Shown piece after piece: positions 7,090 to 15,681 of a stretch of DNA of 37,763 nucleotides; positions within the stretch are counted from its first letter, which is position 1; each line of letters begins with the position of its first letter. Under the pieces are notes generated by a model. It was not told where the DNA came from. It saw nothing but the letters and a program-made list of their open reading frames with translations, and did not search any database. The DNA is taken from positions 1 through 37,763 of the forward strand of contig NZ_CALKTC010000074.1 of assembly GCF_937996225.1 (NCBI RefSeq), in the 5' to 3' direction. Source of the DNA: an uncultured Campylobacter sp. Its GTDB lineage: Bacteria > Campylobacterota > Campylobacteria > Campylobacterales > Campylobacteraceae. The translations under genes were made by a program, and so were the position numbers.

Positions 7090-9714
7090 CTAAGGCGCGG
7101 ATTTATCGCCGGAGCGTAAATTTATCGTAGCCTGCTCTTTGCTTTTTAGAGCCTCGTAAATTTCATCGACGCTGCTTAAGTTTTGATCCAAAACCTCCCT
7201 CGCCTTTTTTAGAGTGCGTGCGCCAAAAATCCCATCCTGCTTCACTCCGATGCTTTTTTGGATATATAAAATTTTATCCTTTTGCATCGCAGCGGAATTA
7301 TTAGTCACCCCGGAGACGGAATTTGAAGCAGGGCTTTCAGAGTCGCTAGAGCTTGCACTCGTAGAATTTTCGTCTGCAGAATTTACGCCATCACTCGCGG
7401 AAGCGGAATTTTCGTCCTCAAAAAATGCAGGCATCCACCCTCGCAGCAGCCCTGCTGCGCCGGTTTTCGGCACATAGCCCGTATTTGCCGCGCCTCCGTA
7501 GATTGCGCTAGCCAAAACGGCGCAGAGCAGAGCTTTGCAAAAGCTAGCAAACGCCGCGCCGCCTCTGCCACAGCGATACTCTCGCGGAATTTTACGAGCT
7601 TTTACAGCGCACCGCACTACGCTTGTCAGCCACAGCGCCACACCGCCTAACAGCCCAGCAGCAGCGATTGCCACGCCGCACGCAAACGCCCAAAAATAAT
7701 GCTCCTCAAAGATCATCTCGAAGCAGCCCTCGCACGCCAGCGCAGCCGCCACGATAAGCGCGCCTCCGCCTACGTACCACACTACGCGGTCATAGCGTGG
7801 GCTTAGCACGCCAAGAGCCCTAGCCATCGCGCTGCCCAAATCGCGGGCGCATTGCTGCGAAATAAAGCCCTCGCAAACGCGCATAATCGTCGCGGCAAAA
7901 CTCTGCGCGCAATCCTCGCGCAAAGAACGTGGGAAAAAGAATTTCTTTAATCGTGCAAAGGGCGAAATTTTAGAATTTGACGCAGGATCTTGCGTATTCG
8001 TGCGATTTTTGAATTTTGCAGCGGCGAGATTTTCGGAATTTGCAGAATTTATCGCGGCGGAGTCTATAGAATTTGTAGAATTTTGAGCATTTAAGACACT
8101 TAAATCTCGGTAATCTCGCTCGCCGCGTAATTCGTAAAGACCCTCCGCAGTGCGATCAGAAGTGCCACTTAAGCCTTCTTGCGAGCCGGCAAAATTAGAT
8201 CCATTCTGCGCGAGAGCTTCGCTTCCTTGCTGCCTAGCCTCAAAATCGCTGGCAGAATTCTCTCCACCTTCCAAAAGATCCGCCCCTGCAAATTTTATGC
8301 CGCCGCTCACTCCGCCTGCAAACCTGCCTTGCTCTCCGCGCAACCCCAGGCGATTATCTTCCGCGCTCATAGGATTTGCCGAAGCGCTCGCGAATTTCGT
8401 GCCTGCAAATTTTACGCTCGCGCCGCCCTTGAGATTTTCTTTGCGCGAAGCGTCTTTTGCAAGGCTCAAAGCGTCACGATCAGCCGCGCTGCGGGCAAAA
8501 TTTGCAAAGTTAAAATGTCTATCCGCGCCGCGCAACTGCTCGAGATTTAACGTCTCGCCGCGCAGCTTAGCACTAGCTAGACGCATCGCCGCATCCAGCG
8601 CAGGCTTCGCGCGAAACAGCGCAAAAAGGCTTTGCGCATCATCCCGCCCTAGCCTAGCAGGCACGCCGCGCGCCGCCGCAAGCTCCGGCGCAAAAACTTC
8701 GTCCAAAAAGTTAGGTCTTACGAATGTCACGCCGCCGAAGCACGCCGCATCGTAAGCCTTGCCGCAGACGGCAAAACTCAAGCGCAAAAAATCATCCTCC
8801 GCGCTAAATACTGCTTCGCAGCCGCCCTGCACCGCTCGCAGCGAGCTTAGACGAAACAAAAGTCTGTGCGCCGCAAAACCTACGCCCTTGCTGCATAAAA
8901 ACTCCAGCAGCTCGCGCCCGAAAACCTGCGAGCTAGCGCCTATGCTGACGCTAGGGCGGGCATAAACGGATACTTTGCCGGTGCGAGTGAAATACCCGCG
9001 CCCATCGCAGTGCTCGCAGCGAAAATCGCCCGCACCGCCACACTTTTCGCAACGCAATCTGCCTGCGCCGCCGCAAGTGGGACAAATGCGCGAGCCGCTA
9101 CCGCCACAACTAGCGCAGGGAATGAAGCGATAGCCCATAGAATTTGGCGCAGAGCCTGCAGAAAGGCCGCGCGCATGAGCATCCGTAGAGCTTAATGCCG
9201 CACGGCTATAGCCGCCGGTGCCCTTGCAATCGGGGCAGATCAAGCGCCCGCGCCCGCCGCAGTTAGCGCACGGCGCCTTGCCTGCGCCTTCGCAGCCTTT
9301 GCAGCGTCTCCTGCCCGATCCGCCGCAATGCTCGCAACGCAGCTGAACGCTAAAGGGCTTAAAATCGTGAAATTTTATGATCTGATCCGCATTCATAGCG
9401 GCTTTTTGGGGATCTGCACGCAGGCGTAGCATAAAGGTCTCGCTTAGCTCCGCATCAGTGCTTGCCGCATGCAGGCACTCGCGCGCATGAGCCTCGAACT
9501 GCGCGATATCTGCGAAATGCAGCTGCGCGCGCTCGCCGCCACTTATCTGCGAGACGCTAAACTTGCCGGCGAAGTCGTAACGCACGCCAAGCCTCACGCT
9601 AAATCCGTAAAACTCGCGATCAAGCTCGCGCAGATCGGCGCCGCCGCTACGCGCTAAAGCTTTGAGTCTAGAGACAAACGCCTCTGCAAGCTCCTCTTTA
9701 TCCAGCTTGTCCAT
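7090..9714 (-). CDS. Membrane protein with eight DnaJ-type CxxCxGxG motifs and a C-terminal peptidoglycan-binding-like segment
   Basis: I do not recognise the whole protein (874 aa). Residues 1-120 are soluble and unidentified. Next come two blocks of four CxxCxGxG motifs, with first cysteines at 127, 138, 149, 160 and at 200, 211, 222, 233: exactly 11 residues apart within each block, 40 between blocks. This resembles the DnaJ zinc-binding domain, but there is no J domain and the spacing is tighter. Residues about 400-610 are low complexity, rich in Ser, Asn, Ala and KFAG-like words. Three hydrophobic helices follow (about 644-662, 674-695, 720-740). An acidic Ser/Asn linker (765-805) leads to KILYIQKSIGVKQDGIFG at 814-831, like a PG_binding_1 repeat. 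The ATG has AAAGGAGCGATC upstream. The zinc motifs would sit in the cytoplasm with the C-terminus in the periplasm, if the topology is right. It pairs with the Sel1 gene downstream. Confidence 0.8.
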   Translation of the reverse strand: MDKLDKEELAEAFVSRLKALARSGGADLRELDREFYGFSVRLGVRYDFAGKFSVSQISGGERAQLHFADIAQFEAHARECLHAASTDAELSETFMLRLRADPQKAAMNADQIIKFHDFKPFSVQLRCEHCGGSGRRRCKGCEGAGKAPCANCGGRGRLICPDCKGTGGYSRAALSSTDAHARGLSAGSAPNSMGYRFIPCASCGGSGSRICPTCGGAGRLRCEKCGGAGDFRCEHCDGRGYFTRTGKVSVYARPSVSIGASSQVFGRELLEFLCSKGVGFAAHRLLFRLSSLRAVQGGCEAVFSAEDDFLRLSFAVCGKAYDAACFGGVTFVRPNFLDEVFAPELAAARGVPARLGRDDAQSLFALFRAKPALDAAMRLASAKLRGETLNLEQLRGADRHFNFANFARSAADRDALSLAKDASRKENLKGGASVKFAGTKFASASANPMSAEDNRLGLRGEQGRFAGGVSGGIKFAGADLLEGGENSASDFEARQQGSEALAQNGSNFAGSQEGLSGTSDRTAEGLYELRGERDYRDLSVLNAQNSTNSIDSAAINSANSENLAAAKFKNRTNTQDPASNSKISPFARLKKFFFPRSLREDCAQSFAATIMRVCEGFISQQCARDLGSAMARALGVLSPRYDRVVWYVGGGALIVAAALACEGCFEMIFEEHYFWAFACGVAIAAAGLLGGVALWLTSVVRCAVKARKIPREYRCGRGGAAFASFCKALLCAVLASAIYGGAANTGYVPKTGAAGLLRGWMPAFFEDENSASASDGVNSADENSTSASSSDSESPASNSVSGVTNNSAAMQKDKILYIQKSIGVKQDGIFGARTLKKAREVLDQNLSSVDEIYEALKSKEQATINLRSGDKSAP

Positions 9715-9808
9715 GATCGCTCCTTTCTTGCGGGCGCGTCATAAAGCCGCGCCGCATAAATTTTAAAATTCCTTTATTAAGATCTCGCAAATTTTAGCAT
9801 TTCATATA

Positions 9809-9814
9809 ATTATA
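9809..9814 (-). promoter_or_regulatory. -10 element for the zinc-motif/Sel1 gene pair
   Basis: A perfect TATAAT on the minus strand (GGTATAATTATATG context) about 95 nt upstream of the ATG at 9714. The intervening leader is AT-rich with no start codon in a better position. Confidence 0.5.
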
Positions 9815-10396
9815 CCGCGAAAGGGAATTTTAAAATTCCAAAATCTCACGCAGGATGGAATTTAGCGCCATTGCGCGCCGTAAAATCTCGCTGCAAATCA
9901 AAACTCTAAAATAGAGCTCGACGCAAAATCTCGCACTGCGGCGCGGCGACGTGCGTAACTAACCGCAACAAATACGGCGCGAACGGATCGCAAAACGGAG
10001 CCGCCAAGCATGCGGCGCCCGAGCGGTAGCAGCGGGCATGCAAGCTTTAATTCCGCAGCAGCACATAATTTGGCTCGCGACGATGTACGACACAGCGTAA
10101 CGCGAAGCAAATTTCACGCCTGCATAAAATTTTAAATTTCACGGCGAGCTCGTACGTACGACATGCAATTTAAAATTTTATGACAGCTATGGCGCGGCGT
10201 GCAGCGGCCTAAAATTCTGCGATAAGCGGCACGCAAATTTCAATCCCGCGCGACAATCAGGCAACGGGCGCGTGTAGTGCAATTTAATTTACGAGCGCAT
10301 AGCCGACATATTATCGCACAAATTTAGTCGCAGCTAGCAGCACGACGCGAAAATTCATGCCGCGACGCAGCGGCTCGTAAAATTTAGCTCTACTGC

Positions 10397-10468
10397 CGCA
10401 CAGCTATAGCCGCCTGCGCCTTTGCAAGCAAAGCGGATCAGACGTCCGCGCCCACCGCAGGCGATGCA
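10397..10468 (-). pseudogene. Decayed copy of the CxxCxGxG region
   Basis: Read on the minus strand this gives CIACGGRGRLIRFACKG followed by AGGYSCA. It aligns residue for residue with CANCGGRGRLICPDCKG followed by TGGYSRA at residues 149-172 of the 874-aa protein. The DNA match (against about 9196-9273) is continuous over some 80 bp, with weaker similarity out to about 10386 and about 10540. One motif cysteine has become Arg. There is no open frame around it. It is a relic of a duplicated zinc-motif gene or of a larger ancestral repeat. Confidence 0.75.
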
Positions 10469-10937
10469 CGGCGGTGTGTAAAATTTAATCTAGGCTTTGC
10501 AAACCTCCGCCAACATGATTGATCCGCACGAGCGTAAAATTTAGCTCGCCTGCCGCATAATTTAACTTGCGGCGGTGCATATCGCGGTGCAAGCGCGAAT
10601 TTTAGATCGTGCGGCGATCTGCTGCGCGACCGACGGATCAAATTTCACGGCGCGGCTCGGCATGAAATTTAAAATCTCGCGGCGGCGCATGTCTCAACGC
10701 GCGGCTACATGAAATTTTAAATTTCACGGCGAGCTCGCGCGTTATGAAATTTTAATCTCACCGCGATGAGCTGTAAAGCTCGCAGGCGGCTCGATTTAAG
10801 ATCTCGCGCTTGGTTTTTGCGCGGAATTTTGCGAGCAAAATTTCAAATGCCAAACCCACGCAGGTTTCGCGCCTAATTTCTGCGTAGATCTTGCGCGAAA
10901 TTTAATGAAATTTCACAGGCCGAGCTCGGCGCACTGA

Positions 10938-10991
10938 AACCCGAATAACCCGAATAACCCGAATAACCCGAATAACCCGAATAACCCGAAT
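10938..10991. repeat. 9-bp tandem repeat, six perfect copies
   Basis: AACCCGAAT is repeated six times without error. It lies in non-coding DNA about 190 bp beyond the 3' end of fhs. In the one open frame it would read Asn-Pro-Asn, but no start or larger frame is attached. Confidence 0.95.
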
Positions 10992-11184
10992 AATCAAAAT
11001 TCAACTGGCTAAAGCCTAGCGCAATAAAGCTCGAGCGTAGCAAAACCATGACGCCCTAAAACCGGGACGCGATAAACTCGCCGCAATCTGCAAGCAAAAT
11101 TTATCGCCGCCGAAGCCTGCAGCTAAATTTTACCGCCCAAGCGCGGAATTTTCGGCTTTGGCTTCGGGCGCCGAAAATAAAATT

Positions 11185-12831
11185 TCACGCCAGTCCGCTT
11201 ATAACGCCTTCGTCCGTGATCCTCATATTTAGCGCGTTAGGAACCTTCGGTAGCCCTGGCATCAGCATTATCTTGCCGCAGACGGCGACGATGAAGCCCG
11301 CTCCCGTGCGGATCTGAAGGTCCTTGACGCTGAGCTTAAAGCCGCGTGCACGCCCAAGCGCCTTGGCATCGTCGCTGAAGCTATACTGCGTTTTAGCTAT
11401 GCAAACGTTTAGCCGCTCAAGCCCCAAGGCCTTGATATGCTGTAGCGCCTTTTGCGCCTCGGGCTCAAAAACTACCTCGCTCGCACCGTAAATTTTAGTA
11501 GCGATCTTTTCGATCTTACTCGCCGTATCGTCGCTAAGCTCGTAGGCGAATTTCAGCTCCTTGGCGCGCTCGCACTCATCTACTACGAGGCGGGCTAGCT
11601 CAAGCGCGCCCTCGCCTCCTTTGGCGAAATTTTCGCAAATCGCCATCTGCACGCCGCGCTGCTTGCAGTAATCGCGCACGAAAGCGATCTCGCCGTCGCT
11701 ATCGAAGTTGAAGCGGTTAAGCGCCACGACCGGATTTAGCCCGAAATTTTGTAAAATTTCAATATGCCCGCCCAAATTTACGATGCCTTTTTGAAGCGCG
11801 GCAAGATCCGGGCTCGCAATATTTTCTTTATCCGCGCCGCCGTTGTATTTAAGCGAGCGGATCGTGCTGACTAACACCGCGGCGTTCGGAGCGATGCCCG
11901 CGCGACGGCACTTGATGTCGATAAATTTCTCAGCCCCGAGCTCGCTTCCAAAGCCCGCCTCCGTCACGGCGTAATCGGCAAGACTTAGAGCTAACTTGCT
12001 CGCTATTATGGAGTTGCAGCCGTGCGCGATATTTGCAAAGGGTCCTCCGTGCACGAGCGCGGGCGTGTGCTCAAGGCTCTGGATGAGATTTGGTTTCATC
12101 GCGTCTTTTAACAGGATCGCCACGGCATCCGCGCAGCCCAGATCGCGCACGTATATCGGCTCTCCCTGCGTATCGTAGGCGACCATTATGTTTGCGATAT
12201 TTTCCTTAAGCTCGGCAAGATCGTTCGAGAGGCACAAAACCGCCATTATCTCGCTAGCCGCGGTGATATTAAAGCCGTCCTCGCGCTGCACTCCGTCGGT
12301 GCGCCCACCCTGCCCAACGGTGATGTGGCGCAGCGCGCGGTCGTTCATATCCATGCAGCGCTTCCACAAAATTTTATCGATCTTTAGCGGGTTTTCTTGA
12401 TACAGCGAGTTGTCGATGACCGCCGAAATGAGATTGTTTGCAGAGGTGATCGCGTGAAAATCGCCGTTAAAATGCAAATTTAGATCGTCCATCGGCACCA
12501 GCTGCGAATATCCGCCGCCCGCAGCCCCTCCTTTGATACCAAAAACCGGCCCCAGCGACGGCTCGCGCAGCGCAAGGCAGACGCTTTTGCCTAGGCGCTT
12601 TAGCGCGTCGGCTAGACCGATAGAGGTCGTAGTTTTGCCCTCGCCAAACGGCGTCGGATTGGTCGCCGTGACCAAAATAAGCTTCGAAGCGCGCGAGCGC
12701 GGCTTGATGTTTAGCTTGGCTTTGTAGTGGCCGTACAGCTCGATCTCATCCTCGCCAAGCCCCAAATTTTTCGCAACGTTTGAAATTTTATCCGGCTTCG
12801 CCGCATTTGCTATTTCGATATCGCTCAACAT
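11185..12831 (-). CDS. fhs: Formate--tetrahydrofolate ligase
   Basis: The 548-aa product has the length and end-to-end sequence of 10-formyl-THF synthetase, which makes 10-formyl-THF from formate, THF and ATP in the cytoplasm. The P-loop is TNPTPFGEGKTTTSIGLADAL (GEGKTT at residues 64-69). Other family landmarks are LREPSLGPVFGIKGGAAGGGYSQ around residue 90-110, NLHFNGDFHAI, HGGPFANIAHGCNS in the middle, and the C-terminal GFIVAVCGKIMLMPGLPK. The ATG is preceded by AAGGAGAGAAA. It feeds purine and formyl-methionine synthesis from formate, a substrate that many Campylobacter also use as electron donor. It is transcribed alone between two gaps. Confidence 0.97.
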   Translation of the reverse strand: MLSDIEIANAAKPDKISNVAKNLGLGEDEIELYGHYKAKLNIKPRSRASKLILVTATNPTPFGEGKTTTSIGLADALKRLGKSVCLALREPSLGPVFGIKGGAAGGGYSQLVPMDDLNLHFNGDFHAITSANNLISAVIDNSLYQENPLKIDKILWKRCMDMNDRALRHITVGQGGRTDGVQREDGFNITAASEIMAVLCLSNDLAELKENIANIMVAYDTQGEPIYVRDLGCADAVAILLKDAMKPNLIQSLEHTPALVHGGPFANIAHGCNSIIASKLALSLADYAVTEAGFGSELGAEKFIDIKCRRAGIAPNAAVLVSTIRSLKYNGGADKENIASPDLAALQKGIVNLGGHIEILQNFGLNPVVALNRFNFDSDGEIAFVRDYCKQRGVQMAICENFAKGGEGALELARLVVDECERAKELKFAYELSDDTASKIEKIATKIYGASEVVFEPEAQKALQHIKALGLERLNVCIAKTQYSFSDDAKALGRARGFKLSVKDLQIRTGAGFIVAVCGKIMLMPGLPKVPNALNMRITDEGVISGLA

Positions 12832-12970
12832 TTTCTCTCCTTAAATTTAAAATTTTATCGCGCAGTTTTTACGCATCACCTCTTTAAATCCGCGCATTAG
12901 CTCGCGCGCTATGCGCACCTTGCCCGAAAGCCGCGCAAGATCAAAGTGCGCGGCTCGAAATTTGCCCCGG

Positions 12971-13729
12971 CTAAATTTCGATCTCGATGCCCACGGGGCA
13001 GTGGTCGCTACCCATCACGTCGCTTAGGATGAAAGCATCCTTTAGCCGCGAGCGCAAATTGGTCGAGATGAAAAAATAATCGATCCGCCAACCTACGTTT
13101 TTTGCGCGCGCGTTAAAGCGGTAGCTCCACCACGAGTAGGCGTCCTGCAGCTCGCCGTGCACGGCACGGAAGGTATCGACAAAGCCTGCCGCCTCCACCT
13201 CATCGAGCCACGCGCGCTCGATCGGCAAAAAGCCCGAGGTTTTGGAGTTCGCTTTGGGGTTTGCGAGATCGATCTCGCGGTGCGCAGTATTTACGTCGCC
13301 GCAAAATATCACCCCGAGCCCCTGTTCTGCAAGACTGCGCGCGTAAGCTAGGAATTTTGCGTAAAATTCCATCTTGTAGGCCAGCCGCGCCTCGTCCTTT
13401 TGGCCGTTGGGAAAGTAGATATTAAAAAGCACGACATCGCCGAAGCGGTGCTGCAGCACGCGCCCCTCGTCGTCTGGGAAAAACAGCGCCTTGCTCGTCT
13501 CGCTTTTAAATTTCGCCAGGCTCGCCACGCCCGAATATCCCGCGCGAGCGGCGGAATTTAGATCGATCTGAGAAAATCCGAGCTCATAAAGCCCTTTCGG
13601 AGCGTCCTTTTCGCTCACCTTGATCTCTTGTAAACCCAAAAAATCGGGGTTTTGCTCCGCAAGCCACGCAAAGCCGTCTTTGCCGAGTACTGCGCGCAGC
13701 CCGTTTACGTTCCAACTAATCAGTTTCAA
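12971..13729 (-). CDS. xth: Exodeoxyribonuclease III / AP endonuclease
   Basis: The 252-aa product belongs to the ExoIII branch of the EEP superfamily and removes AP sites and 3' blocks from DNA. Landmarks: MKLISWNVNGLRAV at the N-terminus, metal ligand Glu35 in LGLQEIKV, GYSGVA at 64-69, GDVNTAH with Asp145 and Asn147, WWSYRFNARAKNVGWRIDYFF, and the catalytic SDHCPVGIEIE (Asp242, His243). It uses a TTG start at 13729, supported by AAAGG 8 nt upstream and by the position of the first conserved residues; no ATG is available there. It is divergent from dgkA, sharing a 67-bp promoter region. Confidence 0.95.
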   Translation of the reverse strand: MKLISWNVNGLRAVLGKDGFAWLAEQNPDFLGLQEIKVSEKDAPKGLYELGFSQIDLNSAARAGYSGVASLAKFKSETSKALFFPDDEGRVLQHRFGDVVLFNIYFPNGQKDEARLAYKMEFYAKFLAYARSLAEQGLGVIFCGDVNTAHREIDLANPKANSKTSGFLPIERAWLDEVEAAGFVDTFRAVHGELQDAYSWWSYRFNARAKNVGWRIDYFFISTNLRSRLKDAFILSDVMGSDHCPVGIEIEI

Positions 13730-13756
13730 ATTTAGCCTTTGGCCTGAAAATTTTGG

Positions 13757-13762
13757 TATGAT
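13757..13762 (+). promoter_or_regulatory. Extended -10 candidate for dgkA
   Basis: TATGAT preceded by TGG (extended -10 form TGnTATGAT), 34 nt before the dgkA ATG. It overlaps the opposite-facing xth -10 by two bases. Confidence 0.4.
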
Positions 13763-13766
13763 TATA
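13761..13766 (-). promoter_or_regulatory. -10 element for xth
   Basis: A perfect TATAAT on the minus strand, 31 nt upstream of the TTG start of xth. It overlaps the dgkA -10, so the two genes may compete for polymerase. Confidence 0.5.
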
Positions 13767-13796
13767 CGAAATTTTGACTAAATTTAAAGGAAAATT

Positions 13797-14159
13797 ATGC
13801 GCAATCAGCCCAAATACCGATTTTTTGCCAACTGGGGCTACGCGATGGCGGGTCTTGCCGAGATGCTGCGCAGCGAACGTAGCTTCAGGCTCGAGCTTTG
13901 CGTGTTTATCCCGCTTCTGCTATCGCTATTTTTTTGGAATTTCGGCGCGGTGCTAAATCTATTTTTGATCTTCGGCGCGGTCTTTACGCTCACAACCGAA
14001 TGCATAAACTCCGCCGTCGAGCGCGCGGTCGATCTTGCCACGAGCGAAATCCACCCGCTAGCCAAGGGCGCCAAAGACACCGCAAGCACCGCCGTGATGA
14101 TGAGTCTATTTCTCAACGCCGCGCTGTGGGGATATGCGCTTATCGGTAAATTCTTTTAA
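13797..14159 (+). CDS. dgkA: Diacylglycerol kinase
   Basis: The 120-aa product is the small trimeric inner-membrane kinase that phosphorylates diacylglycerol to phosphatidic acid with ATP, recycling lipid released by envelope-glycan synthesis. Three helices are clear at about residues 35-50, 52-67 and 98-117. The signature TTECINSAVERAVDLAT holds Glu68, Asn71, Glu75 and Asp79, and HPLAKGAKDTASTAV gives Lys93 and Asp94, all equivalent to E. coli DgkA active-site residues. The start has AAAGGA 7 nt upstream. It is divergent from xth. Confidence 0.95.
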   Translation: MRNQPKYRFFANWGYAMAGLAEMLRSERSFRLELCVFIPLLLSLFFWNFGAVLNLFLIFGAVFTLTTECINSAVERAVDLATSEIHPLAKGAKDTASTAVMMSLFLNAALWGYALIGKFF

Positions 14160-14538
14160 TCGCGTAATTGCAAATTTCGCGATAAAAGATTTAAATCGCT
14201 GTAACGCAGAGTTTTTTTGGCGAGTGCGGAATTTGCAAGCCACTTGAGTCGTTGATCGTCCACGCCTGCAACCCAAACACGACCCTGCGTGATATTGAAA
14301 TTTTAAAATCCGAAATTTGCTTTAAATTTAAACTCTCCTGTGCGCGAAAATTTTAATATTCGCTCGGCTCTTAAAATTTTAAAATAGCTTTTAAAATTTC
14401 TATAGATAAATCATTCAAGCAAATTTTACGCCGTAAAATTTTAGCTAAAAAATTATAATGACTTTCAAGATGCTTTAATACAATTTTCACTAAAATCACG
14501 CCGTCTTAATTAAAATAATTTTCAAAAAAAGGAAAATT
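14160..14538. other. AT-rich upstream region of the iron-uptake pair
   Basis: I see no gene in this 379-bp gap. From about 14290 on it is rich in AAATTTTA words. A T7 run at 14211-14217 follows only a very weak stem, so no terminator is called for dgkA. The last 90 bp are the probable promoter. I looked for a Fur box (GATAATGATAATCATTATC type) and found no match good enough to call. Confidence 0.5.
14454..14459 (+). promoter_or_regulatory. -10 candidate for the PepSY/TonB-receptor operon
   Basis: A perfect TATAAT (AAATTATAATGAC) 80 nt before the TTG start. A second possible -10, TACAAT, lies at 14479-14484. Which is used cannot be decided by eye. Confidence 0.4.
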
Positions 14539-15681
14539 TTGTCTAAATCCTTTCGCAAAATCTCGCGCAAATTTCATTTGTGGCTATCTTTGATATTTTG
14601 CATACCCCTTATAATCATTTCTATAAGCGGCTCGGTTTTAGTTTACGCGGAGCAGATCAATGAAGTTTTGCTAAAAGACAAGGTGTTTAGGACGCAAGAA
14701 AGCATAGCGAAATTCCCCGTTAGAATGAAATTTAGTACCCTGCAATCCGAGATAAATTCTAAATTTAAAGAGTATGCGATCATGGGCTGGAGCATCGCGC
14801 AAGATGCTTCAAAGACCGATAAAATCAGACTTTCCTCGCAGAAGCTACAAAAGCGGATCATAATTTACTTAGACGCTTTTAGCGGCGAGATAAAAGGCGC
14901 GCCCATGCCGCGAGATGAGGGCTTTATCGGCACGATAAATAAACTGCACGCGGAGCTGTTTTTAGGTCGCGGCGGTAGAATTTTTACGGGTATCGTGGGG
15001 CTTAGCGCGCTACTTATCGGCATTAGCGGCTTTTTTATCTACAAAAAATTTTGGCAAAACTTATTCTCGCTGAGGCTAGATCGGGCCATATATTTTATGC
15101 GCGGCACTCACCGCCTAATCGGAGTCGCGAGCACTCCCGTAATGTTTGCTATAGCTATAAGCGGAGCATGGTGGGAGCTAAGGGCGGTAACTTACAAGCC
15201 GCTCGCAAATCCATGCGGCGCGGTCTTGCAGAATTTTAAGACCAAGCGAAATTCCACCGTCGCGGCATCAAACGGAGCGGTAAGCATGAAAGCGGCGCAG
15301 AATCTTGCGACGCTAGATGAGGCTTTAGCGCAGATAGCGGTTAAATTTAAAGAATTTCGCTCCACTTATATCGCCTTTCCGCTCTGTCCGGGCGGCGCTT
15401 TTACCGTATACGGCTTCGAGGCGGGGCAAAACCCGCTGCAAAGCCCTTACGCGAGCCGTATCACGATATCAGATACAGGCGAAATTTTAAAAGCGGACTT
15501 TATAAACGATGCGGATTTTTCGGACAAACTTCAAGACGGCTTTCGTCGCGCCCATGCGGGCTCATACGGCGCAATAACGAAGCTTATATGGTTTTTAGCG
15601 GGGCTTGCGCCCCTATTTTTAAGCATTTGCGGATTTTACATAACCCTAAAAAATAGAAATTCTAAAAGGAGAAAGTTATGA
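14539..15681 (+). CDS. PepSY-associated membrane protein (siderophore/iron uptake accessory)
   Basis: The 380-aa product is a PepSY_TM family inner-membrane protein. Transmembrane helices lie at about residues 15-37, 148-170, 194-213 and 350-372, with a large periplasmic part between helices 1 and 2 and another between 3 and 4. The conserved histidines are His13 (RKFHLWLS), His137 (KLHAELFLG) and His191 (GTHRLIG). Such proteins are regularly next to TonB-dependent siderophore receptors and are thought to help reduce or release iron at the inner membrane. It uses a TTG start 7-8 nt after AAAAGGA. Its stop overlaps the receptor start (ATGA), which points to translational coupling. Confidence 0.88.
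   Translation: MSKSFRKISRKFHLWLSLIFCIPLIIISISGSVLVYAEQINEVLLKDKVFRTQESIAKFPVRMKFSTLQSEINSKFKEYAIMGWSIAQDASKTDKIRLSSQKLQKRIIIYLDAFSGEIKGAPMPRDEGFIGTINKLHAELFLGRGGRIFTGIVGLSALLIGISGFFIYKKFWQNLFSLRLDRAIYFMRGTHRLIGVASTPVMFAIAISGAWWELRAVTYKPLANPCGAVLQNFKTKRNSTVAASNGAVSMKAAQNLATLDEALAQIAVKFKEFRSTYIAFPLCPGGAFTVYGFEAGQNPLQSPYASRITISDTGEILKADFINDADFSDKLQDGFRRAHAGSYGAITKLIWFLAGLAPLFLSICGFYITLKNRNSKRRKL

Larger units (their letters stand above)
9815..11184. repeat. 1.4-kb gene-free spacer rich in dispersed repeats
   Basis: No gene is supported here. The stretch alternates GC-rich segments with AAATTTTA-type words every 30-60 bp. A 26-bp identical direct repeat (AAATTTTAAATTTCACGG plus CGAGCTCG) lies at 10127-10152 and 10712-10737. 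Looser relatives of it (ATGAAATTT...TCTC(A/G)C(G/C)GCG) occur at about 10670-10760. The spacer also contains a decayed gene fragment (10397-10468) and a 9-bp tandem repeat (10938-10991), listed separately. Confidence 0.65.

Noticed and set aside
7214..9657. Long plus-strand open frames opposite the 874-aa gene (for example 8150-8755)
   Set aside because: They are shadows of a high-GC, stop-poor gene: no ribosome sites, protein-like motifs only on the minus strand.
14420..14538. Fur box upstream of the PepSY/receptor operon
   Set aside because: Iron control is expected from gene function, but no stretch matches the Fur consensus well enough to report.
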